From positions 57,350-121,349 of the forward strand of contig JAXHTS010000035.1 of the NCBI GenBank assembly GCA_034190085.1: a stretch of DNA of 64,000 bases, written 5' to 3'. Positions 57,892 to 64,000 of this stretch are shown one piece after another. A program made the translations under genes and the position numbers. Every line of letters begins with the position of its first letter. Positions within the stretch are counted from its first letter, which is position 1. The notes under the pieces are model-generated. The model had not been told where the DNA came from, did no database searches, and worked only from the letters and a program-made list of their open reading frames with translations. Origin of the DNA: Spirochaetota bacterium (lineage in GTDB: Bacteria > Spirochaetota > UBA4802 > JAFGDQ01).

Positions 57892-59160
57892 TCAGTCGAT
57901 GAGATAGGGCCACACCTCCGCTTCTGCATCAGTGCCCCACAGAAGATCCGCATATCCGTAGCCATTGATGATCGACAGGGTTACGTCCGAATTCCCGGCG
58001 TTTTGAATCAGCGTGCCATAGTAGCTCTGGTCTCCGGAGCTGAACTCGCCGTTGACCATGACGACGCGCTCCTCAATGCCGCACCAGTCGATGGTGTAGT
58101 CGCCGCTCAGGGCGAGCAGACCGTACATGTCTTTTGCCAGGGCTAGAGGCGCGGTACCTTGGCCTATGTCGGCCGCCACGATGGGCATCACCTGATGATC
58201 TGTTTTAGTAAGGCCGAAATCGTCTTGCAATGGATCGATGTCGAAATTGTAGTACCCGTTGCATACCCCCTGTATCATCACCCATTCCCCAGGGAGCCCG
58301 GTAATCGGACTGGTCAAGCCGGGAAGAAAGGCCGTGTATATCAAAGAGAAGTGAAGCAGGCCGTTCAACGTGAAGTTGCCCGGCAGCCCTTCCGGGCGGG
58401 GCTGTCCGGAATCCATCTCCGGATAGAGGGCGGCGGCGAATATCAGCTCCTTGAAATCGGCAGCGAACGTGTCCACCAGAATCCCCTCATCCATGAGCTG
58501 AGCGATGGCATCGTAAGTGATACCGGAATACGCGACTTTTTCAGGATATATATCCGGATCGAAGCTGTCTGTATCGATGAGGCCGATTTTTTCGAACCAC
58601 GGGTGACTGAACTTGGATGCGTAATCCATGATGCAAACGGCGCCGGAGGATTGTCCGATGAACTCATAGGGCAGCCGGACGGCCCTACGAAGGATCCTGA
58701 CAATTTTGTGCATATCCGCCACGTGCTTCTCTATCCCCCACTCCCGTACGGACGGATCCAGGTTATCTTCCGGCATGACGTCTTCACGGAAGGTGATACT
58801 CACTACGAGATAGCCGTTTTCACGCAAGAAGTGCGCGATGTTCTTCTCCCTCGGTGCGAAATAGTTGTTGCGGAAATTGTATCCGCTGGGGGTTACAAGA
58901 AACGCGACCCTGTCGGGTCTCGAATGCCTGTTTTCAAGGACATCGATCGTGAGAGGATACTGTTCGTCATTAAAAGCCAGCTCGCCCCACCGCCAATCAT
59001 CGGTGTTCTCGTAATGTATCCATTCGACCGGGGCTCTTTTCGCTAGGGCAGCATGTATTTGATGCAACTTTCCTCGATGGTAAGACCGAGCCTCTTGGGG
59101 CCAAAGAGCGAGTACCATCACGCAGATGACCGCAGACACAAGACAATCGAATTTCTTCAT
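57892..59160 (-). CDS. Secreted alpha/beta-hydrolase-like protein, GC-rich and probably acquired
   Basis: 422 residues. Signal peptide (about 1-26, ending QEARS), then an alpha/beta-hydrolase fold with the nucleophile elbow GQSSG (Ser171) and upstream RVAFLVTPSGYNFRNNYF. A late DHQVMPIV segment could hold the catalytic His. Substrate not recognised; it is not one of the standard lipase families. The gene is strikingly richer in G and C than both flanks, which are IS debris and AT-rich DNA, so it was probably brought in by transfer. Intact frame throughout. Confidence 0.65.
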   Translation of the reverse strand: MKKFDCLVSAVICVMVLALWPQEARSYHRGKLHQIHAALAKRAPVEWIHYENTDDWRWGELAFNDEQYPLTIDVLENRHSRPDRVAFLVTPSGYNFRNNYFAPREKNIAHFLRENGYLVVSITFREDVMPEDNLDPSVREWGIEKHVADMHKIVRILRRAVRLPYEFIGQSSGAVCIMDYASKFSHPWFEKIGLIDTDSFDPDIYPEKVAYSGITYDAIAQLMDEGILVDTFAADFKELIFAAALYPEMDSGQPRPEGLPGNFTLNGLLHFSLIYTAFLPGLTSPITGLPGEWVMIQGVCNGYYNFDIDPLQDDFGLTKTDHQVMPIVAADIGQGTAPLALAKDMYGLLALSGDYTIDWCGIEERVVMVNGEFSSGDQSYYGTLIQNAGNSDVTLSIINGYGYADLLWGTDAEAEVWPYLID

Positions 59161-59720
59161 CTCATCCTCCTCTTTTTACAGCAGACTGTGGCGCATTATC
59201 TAGCAACTGAAATCGATTAGCAATGACAATACGGGATCGCCCCTATAGCAAACAACCTCCCATGGATGGCTCACAAAAGAGCCGCACCAATGTGGCCCAG
59301 TTCAAGCGAACATACTAGCATGTTGTAATATGCGACTTTGTCTAAAGTGTTTGGTGTTGTATTTATACTTGATTGTTTTTCAAACAAAAACAATGATAGA
59401 AAGATCAATAGCTGAAGTCAATAAAAGATCCTCATCCCCAGACGGGACAAATATAAATATCCCAGAATTCAATATCGAAGTGCAACATAGCTTAAATAAG
59501 TAGTGGCCTCATAAGCCTCTGTAAGGTAATAAGTTTTAAAAGAAACAAATACCAAATAGTAGTGCTTATAAGACCATATCAACATTTATCATTATCAGAA
59601 CGTCGTGTTATTCAAAAAATGAAATGGAGATGAGAATCTTTACATTCGATAGCTAAATTTTAATACTGTATCCTATCTTTGACGTCAACAAGACACTTGC
59701 ATTTTATTAAATTATAAATT
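59161..59720. other. 560-bp region without a gene
   Basis: AT-rich; contains agaattcaatatcgaagtgc at 59464 followed by aacatag, related to the motif at 39384 (see there) and maybe a transposon end. No open frame with recognisable content. Confidence 0.4.
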
Positions 59721-60338
59721 TAACTACCAGCTATGCTGGTAAGTTTGGAAGAGTTCCACCTATTATTAGCTTAAAAAATTATTAGTTTAGAAGAAGTTAA
59801 AAATTTTTCCTCCTGAACAAAAATATGCTACAGGAGGAAAAATAAATAAGTACGAACAAGTTACAACATGTAGTCTGGGATTGCAAGTATCATATTGTAA
59901 TAATCCCCAAATATCGTAACAAGGTTTTTGATAGAGAGATAAGGGAAGCAGTAAGAGATGAAATAAGAAAACTTTGTGTATGGATGAGAGTAGAGATTAT
60001 TGAAGGAAACGTATGCAAAGACCATATTCATATGTGTTTAGCAATACCGCCGAAGTATTCTATTTCAGAAGTAATTGGAAAGTTGAAAGGTAAGACAGCG
60101 ATAAGAATGTTTAATAAGTTTCCTGAATTAAGGCAGAAATATTGGGGCAGTCATTTTTGGAGTAGGGAGTATCACGTAAATACTGTAGGTAAAAATGAAG
60201 AGATGATTCGTAAGTATATAAAAGATCAGGATAAACTTGATAGATTAGAGAATCAAGGAAAACTATTTTAGCTGAGAAAAAAAAGCCCCTATGGGGCTCA
60301 TCAAGCCCCCACCTCTGGTGGGGGTGGTTGTTGACTAA
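59721..60338 (+). mobile_element. IS200/IS605-family element, nearly complete
   Basis: Left-end hairpin 59725-59741 (taccagc tat gctggta); right-end hairpin 60306-60324 (cccccacc tct ggtggggg), followed by GTTGACT. Between them lies one tnpA gene and a second hairpin (60284-60298, agcccc/ggggct) after it. No TnpB. Same right-end sequence as the decayed element at 11.7-12.4 kb. Confidence 0.85.
59846..60271 (+). CDS. tnpA: IS200-type TnpA Y1 transposase, apparent ATA start
   Basis: 141 residues if translation starts at the ATA at 59846; a TAA lies directly before it and AGGAGG 8 bases upstream (59832-59837) points at it. The first ATG in frame (59984) would cut off the conserved QHVVWDCKYHIVIIPKYRNKVF. 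The HUH motif is DHIHM and the catalytic Tyr lies in RKYIKDQ. Y1 enzymes cut and join single-stranded DNA at the hairpin ends. Either the start has mutated from ATG to ATA (weak or dead) or this element uses a rare start. Confidence 0.8.
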   Translation: MSTNKLQHVVWDCKYHIVIIPKYRNKVFDREIREAVRDEIRKLCVWMRVEIIEGNVCKDHIHMCLAIPPKYSISEVIGKLKGKTAIRMFNKFPELRQKYWGSHFWSREYHVNTVGKNEEMIRKYIKDQDKLDRLENQGKLF

Positions 60339-60355
60339 AGAAAATATGTTTAAGT

Positions 60356-60655
60356 ATGTTTTGTGTATTAATAGTTTTTACACTTACATATTTTAAATTA
60401 TCAAATAAAGTTAATGAAGGATGCACATCCTGGATAGCCACAGGAGAATCACTTGCTGGAGGAAAAGTTCTATTGCATAAAAATAGGGATTCTGATACTA
60501 TCGAAATGGAAGTTATAGAGGTTCGAAATGGTTTGTATAAATATCTTGGTTTGATTAAGAAAAATCCAAATGATAATGATATTATTCAAGATTTTGGAGG
60601 AATAAACGAAACAGGACTTGCTGTATGCAGTAATTTTGTACCATATACATATTAG
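60356..60655 (+). pseudogene. N-terminal fragment of a C45/linear-amide Ntn-hydrolase
   Basis: 99 residues. Hydrophobic N-terminus, then CTSWIATGESLAGGKVLLHKNRD, the N-terminal nucleophile Cys region of acyl-CoA:6-aminopenicillanate/carcinine-type hydrolases, followed by FGGINETGLAVCSNF. The family is 300 or more residues, so about two thirds is lost; the break is near 60655, next to a different gene fragment. The IS200 right end is only about 18 bases upstream. Confidence 0.65.
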
Positions 60656-60695
60656 TCAGGATGTTATGTCTCAGAAAGAAATTAGGAGGCAAAAA

Positions 60696-61106
60696 ATGCC
60701 GGGAAGGATAAGGCACAATGTTTTCATTGCCTCGACACTTTCCTATCTTCGAGAGGCTTGGATGGTTGTGGAGGGAGCTGTAATTGCAGCGGGCCAGTTC
60801 CCTATACTTATGGAGCGATTCGCTCCTAGCCGCCATCGGACACATGATTTGGTTAAGCAGGCAATTGCAGACGCTGACGTCTTTCTCCTGTTGCTGGGCT
60901 CGCGAGGTGGAACGTATACGGAAGTTGGACAAAAGACATATTCTGAGCACGAGTATGACTGTGCGGTAAACTTCTTCAATCCCATACTTGTTTTCTTGCC
61001 CACTGAGGAAAAATTCCAGCGTGATGTCAGCTTATCCGCGATTACACCAGATGAAAGATACGAGATATGGACCTTTCGCGAGCGCATCTTAACAAATATT
61101 AGTTGA
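60696..61106 (+). CDS. DUF4062-domain protein, probably truncated
   Basis: 136 residues from the ATG at 60696 (AGGAGGC 5-6 bases upstream). HNVFIASTLSYLREAWMVV, PILMERFAPSRHRTHDLVKQAI and DVFLLLLGSRGGTY are DUF4062 features, a fold found at the front of larger NTPase and signalling proteins, some in defence loci. Here the frame ends soon after the domain (ERILTNIS), and overlaps the convergent barrel gene by 8 bases. Probably a remnant. Confidence 0.65.
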   Translation: MPGRIRHNVFIASTLSYLREAWMVVEGAVIAAGQFPILMERFAPSRHRTHDLVKQAIADADVFLLLLGSRGGTYTEVGQKTYSEHEYDCAVNFFNPILVFLPTEEKFQRDVSLSAITPDERYEIWTFRERILTNIS

Positions 61107-61674
61107 TATCAAAATAGAGTGAATACCCTAATCCTATACTAATATCATAATAATCATCTAAACTTGAATTATCAATATAATCAGTATATAATTGCCCTAA
61201 CCTTAAATTAATTAGCGCACCATCTAGGTCATATTTTAACGAAATGTCTAAACCGTAGCTTATTGATTTATGAGTATCATCATCACTGTTAAATACTTTA
61301 AGATATCCATAACCAATTGAAGGTGAAATATCGAAAAATAAATTATTATCAATTTTAAATGTATAACCAGCTATTAAATTAGGTCTAAAACCAATAGTTT
61401 TGCTATTCTCAAATTTATCATAATCATTATAAGTGAAATAAGACGCTGGACTAATGCCAAAATGTATATTATCTATTAAATAATAATCTATAGCGGGAGA
61501 AAAAGATACTCTATGGACTTTACTATCATCATCAATATGAGATAATACTGAAATTCCACCGCTAATTTCTAAAACATCTTTTTGTGCAAATTTAGAATTG
61601 TATGGCTCATCAGCAAATAAATTATGATAAAATAGAAAAATTAACATAAAACTTAATAAATTTAGTTTTTTCAT
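61099..61674 (-). CDS. Small outer-membrane beta-barrel protein
   Basis: 191 residues from the ATG at 61674, preceded by GGAGG. Signal peptide (about 1-22, NLFADEP), then eight or so strands with the OMP_b-brl style (LEISGGISVLSHI, FGISPASYFTYND, DISPSIGYGYLKVF, YDISIGLGYSLYF). Ends in YFDIN rather than an aromatic residue. Role unknown; similar small barrels are often surface or attachment proteins. Very AT-rich codons. Confidence 0.65.
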   Translation of the reverse strand: MKKLNLLSFMLIFLFYHNLFADEPYNSKFAQKDVLEISGGISVLSHIDDDSKVHRVSFSPAIDYYLIDNIHFGISPASYFTYNDYDKFENSKTIGFRPNLIAGYTFKIDNNLFFDISPSIGYGYLKVFNSDDDTHKSISYGLDISLKYDLDGALINLRLGQLYTDYIDNSSLDDYYDISIGLGYSLYFDIN

Positions 61675-62277
61675 TTTAACCTCCATTATTTTTTCCCAAA
61701 ATAAAATCAAAATATTATTGATAAGCGAGTTGTTTATTCTTAATCAGCAAGATTGTTAAATATTTCGTCCATATCACTTAACTATATAAAAAATAATATT
61801 ACCCAACTAGACAATATTATTTTATCAATGATAATCTGTTACCAGGAATCCTCCTTCTTTCATGAATTTAATTAAAAGGTAGCATATAAACCAAACTAAA
61901 AACTAGTCGGTAGAGCGAATTGAATAATATTCTCTACTATATAATCGCTAAAGAATCCAAGAAGGATAATGCATGCAGCAATTATCACCATAGGAACCAG
62001 CATACTAACTGGTACTATTGATTGGAACTATTGATAGAAGTAATCCCAATAAAAGCAATCCCAATAAAAGCAATCAAAAATATAAACATTTTCTGATATT
62101 TATACCTTAAAATGTAGAGTACGATGAAAAGTACATGAAGAAGCTGCTTCAAAATGAAATATATATCCCTTTTATTCCCCTTTGGGAAAAATAACAATAT
62201 ATAAGGAGGCTTTATTTAATAACAGGACAGACCTTTCCTGACATAAAACAATTCAGGATATTCATATGTATAGATAT
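61675..62277. other. 603-bp region without a supported gene
   Basis: AT-rich. A 15-bp direct repeat (aatcccaataaaagc) occurs twice in tandem at 62042-62071. A hydrophobic 60-codon open frame (62015-62197, minus) covers it but has no clear ribosome site; I do not call it. Confidence 0.4.
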
Positions 62278-62975
62278 TCAATTGTTTAAAAGGCACTCAT
62301 TAAGCCATGGAGGACTCTTTCCAGTCCGTACCAAGTGCCGCAGTATCTTTTTAATCTCGTATCCAGAAGTAATTATTGCAATAACCCGCATCTCAGAAGA
62401 ACATTTTGGACAGGTCATAACGTCTACTTCGTAGATCTTCTGGATGAGCTGAGCCCAGCTAGCCTTGCTTTTTTATGCGAAATGCTGTCAATACTACACA
62501 TTACTTCAATTTCTGCATAATCGCTCTGCCTTTCCAGTTCATACTGTTCTTTCCATCCGACAAGCGCATGTTTTCCCACCATGCCACTTGCCCCTGCTTT
62601 TCGATGAATACATTCCAAAATACCGAATCAGCCTTAATCGCAAGACCGGAATATGCTGTGCAGCAAGTCCAATGAACTCTACTGGGTCATATATCTTCAG
62701 GTTCTCCTTAAAGTAAGGGTTGTACTTTGTTTTAAAATCGCCATGCTTTTTACAGGTTCATAGATGTTTTTTTTCAGAGAGATCGGGCACCGGGCAATAT
62801 ACTGCGCAAGAGCTTCTCTTGCTTTATTGTCATGCCCCATGATCCGAATGGAGTTATGTATATTAAAACCGCTGTGCTTCCATGAAAGCAAATTCCGGGC
62901 TATTTTATCTGTTATCCTGTCTGTGTCCTTGAAATAGTTAATAACCTGTTTTCTGAAATATTCTTTAATTGGAAC
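62278..62975 (-). pseudogene. IS91-family transposase, C-terminal part with frameshifts
   Basis: Readable pieces on the minus strand in different frames: YFRKQVINYFKDTD, NLLSWKHSGFNIH, REALAQYIARCPISL, then DPVEFIGLAAQHIP, LIRYFGMYSSKSRGK, then WAQLIQKIYEVDVMTCPKC and EMRVIAIITSGYEIKKIL, the zinc-finger end of IS91-type (Y2) transposases. At least two frameshifts. The upstream junction (about 62976) joins a group II intron reverse-transcriptase piece. Confidence 0.85.
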
Positions 62976-63085
62976 AACCTTACTTTTCTGGTCATTAACC
63001 TTCAGTTTCAGGTTCTTTTCCACATAGCGCGTTATACTTGCAAGCACTCTCTTCCCTGCACGTTCGCTTTTGACTAAAATGATAA
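62976..63085 (-). pseudogene. Group II intron reverse-transcriptase fragment (middle part)
   Basis: Minus-strand reading ILVKSERAGKRVLASITRY and VEKNLKLKVNDQKSKV is the region after the YADD motif in group II intron reverse transcriptases. It begins exactly after the 3' end of another intron at about 63086 and runs into IS91 sequence at 62976. Confidence 0.75.
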
Positions 63086-63159
63086 GGTGAGTAGCGCAAG
63101 GGAACCTCCCCTCACGCTCTCTCAGAACCCGGCGTGAACCTCTCAGCTCAACGGGCTCC
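63086..63159 (-). other. Group II intron 3' end (domains V-VI)
   Basis: On the minus strand, 63159 to 63126 read GAGCCCG ... CGGGTTC, a 34-nt domain V with the GAGCC catalytic triad strand and paired tips. Domain VI follows, and the intron would end at CTACTCACC (63086-63094). Directly downstream of the maturase fragment. Confidence 0.75.
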
Positions 63160-63161
63160 CA

Positions 63162-63503
63162 TTATCCAGCCGTTGGTTTAACGCCAAATTGCCAGTGCGG
63201 AAACAGTTGAGATTGTCTTATGGCAACATTTCCCAACCAATGCTCTGCTCTGCGCCTATGGCCTTTCAACTCTTTAAATTTCCTCATTGCCCACCTGACC
63301 AATGTTCTGTTCAGTTGCTGCAACGTCGCGTAAAGCGCGGATTTGTAGAACTTGCCATAATAATTTATCCAACCCCTTATTACAGGGCTGAACATTCTCG
63401 ACAGATCCTCAAGGGATTTATCACTACGGAGGTGCATCTTCCATCTTTTGGCTTTTTGCCTCATTGCCTTGCCTGCCTTGTTACTTACACCTGGTAGAAA
63501 GCT
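63162..63503 (-). pseudogene. Group II intron maturase domain fragment (C-terminal)
   Basis: Reads FLPGVSNKAGKAMRQKAKRW, then HLRSDKSLEDLSRMFSPVI, RGWINYYGKFYKSALY, HRRRAEHWLGNVA, stop at 63162. This is the GIIM (maturase) end of intron-encoded reverse transcriptases. The 5' part is missing: IS3 begins at 63504, immediately where the reading stops matching. Confidence 0.85.
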
Positions 63504-63793
63504 TGGCCTTTCCCCAAAAAAGATGACACGAAGTTAAGCGAAAGAAACGATAATAAGCTTAACGGAGGAGTCAATGAAATCAAGAAGCAAATTTGACAAA
63601 CAATTTAAGATTGATTCAGTAGAGTTACTGGATAGAAGCGGTAAAACAACTAGTGAGATATCTGAAGATTTAGGGATAAGGCCTAATCTTTTATCAAGAT
63701 GGAGAAGAGAATTAAGGGATAATAATGGGAAAGCATTTCCTGGTAGAGGTATTCCTCGAGATGAGGAATTATATAAGCTGAAGAAGGAATTAG
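63504..63793 (+). pseudogene. IS3-family orfA, second copy, cut by IS5
   Basis: Left end begins tggcctttccccaaaaaag at 63504, then the same leader and CGGAGGAG ribosome site, and ATG at 63574. About 73 residues, nearly identical to the copy at 56555, end at ELYKLKKEL. The sequence then changes at 63794 to the IS5-type element; the open frame continues by chance to 63828. Confidence 0.88.
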
Positions 63794-63796
63794 AGC

Positions 63797-64000
63797 CTAT
63801 TCCAGTAGGCCAGTTGCTCTCCATGTAATGATTCCGCATGCGATGTGCAACATTGCAAGAAAAGTATCAGCTCTTTTTTCCCATCGAACAAGAATCCTCC
63901 GGAATCGATTCAACCATGAATGAACTCTTTCTACAACCCATCTACGTGCCTTGTAACCATCAATTTGTTTTATGTCTTGTGCTTCTTCACCCCGAGATCT
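63797..64000 (-). mobile_element. IS5-family transposase, C-terminal part (continues beyond window)
   Basis: Minus-strand reading from the window edge: EEAQDIKQIDGYKARRWVVE, RVHSWLNRFRRILVRW, EKRADTFLAMLHIACGI, ending TAG at 63797. This is the C-terminal region with the DDE glutamate (WVVERVHSWLNRFRR) of IS5/IS427-group transposases. It has been inserted into the IS3 orfA copy at about 63793. Confidence 0.9.

Noticed and set aside
58159..59046. 295-codon plus-strand open frame opposite the GC-rich hydrolase
   Set aside because: Shadow frame caused by high GC; the minus strand has a signal peptide and an active-site motif.
62015..62197. 60-residue hydrophobic small protein
   Set aside because: No ribosome site, low-complexity repeat (AFIGI), and only AT-rich sequence around.

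Overview
The window comes from a diderm (Gram-negative) anaerobic bacterium with AT-rich DNA. The outer-membrane assembly genes (lpxD, skp-like, bamA), several outer-membrane barrels and relaxed lipoboxes show a two-membrane cell. The Rnf complex, a selenocysteine formate dehydrogenase, bifurcation-type Fe-S subunits and a likely radical-SAM activase point to strictly anaerobic, formate-linked energy metabolism. The PilZ/STAS regulators and the transporter fused to a cyclic-nucleotide-binding domain would suit a spirochaete or a related lineage, but nothing here fixes the phylum.

Layout. 1-6.9 kb: envelope genes (lpxD fragment, skp-like, bamA, exbD/exbB-type pair, plug-less receptor-like barrel), all on the minus strand. 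7-15.4 kb: housekeeping and glycolysis (ferredoxin, secG, tpiA, gap, pfk) with a glycosyltransferase, a decayed IS200 element that itself carries a 214-bp insertion, and a broken surface lipoprotein. 15.5-24.5 kb: tRNA-Pro, a cysteine-rich lipoprotein, a porin with a phosphate-binding-like protein, a PilZ/ATPase plus STAS regulatory pair, and two overlapping CoA-transferase genes.

24.6-39.2 kb is the centre of the window: one minus-strand run of twelve genes. In transcription order it reads tetrahaem cytochrome, rnfC, rnfD, rnfG, rnfE, rnfA, two RnfB-GltD fusion genes, three Hnd/Nuo-type subunits, and a formate dehydrogenase whose UGA codon is read as selenocysteine. The RnfC has lost the glycine-rich NADH/FMN loop, while the RnfB proteins have gained a GltD-like FAD/NAD(P) domain. 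This suggests an Rnf complex whose pyridine-nucleotide site has moved to another subunit and which has a cytochrome branch. I think this is the most interesting system in the window.

39.5-55.4 kb: a transporter/cNMP-binding fusion, a porin, a 42-bp tandem repeat, an exported formate-dehydrogenase-like pair whose catalytic Sec/Cys and His are replaced by Gly and Tyr, a PurQ-like amidotransferase, a beta-keto acid cleavage enzyme with an MFS carrier, and a ferredoxin-rich radical-SAM protein overlapping a metal-dependent-hydrolase relative. 55.5-64 kb is an accessory region: dispersed repeats, broken IS3, IS256, IS91 and IS5 elements, a group II intron fragment, one nearly complete IS200/IS605 element, a GC-rich acquired hydrolase and fragments of other genes.
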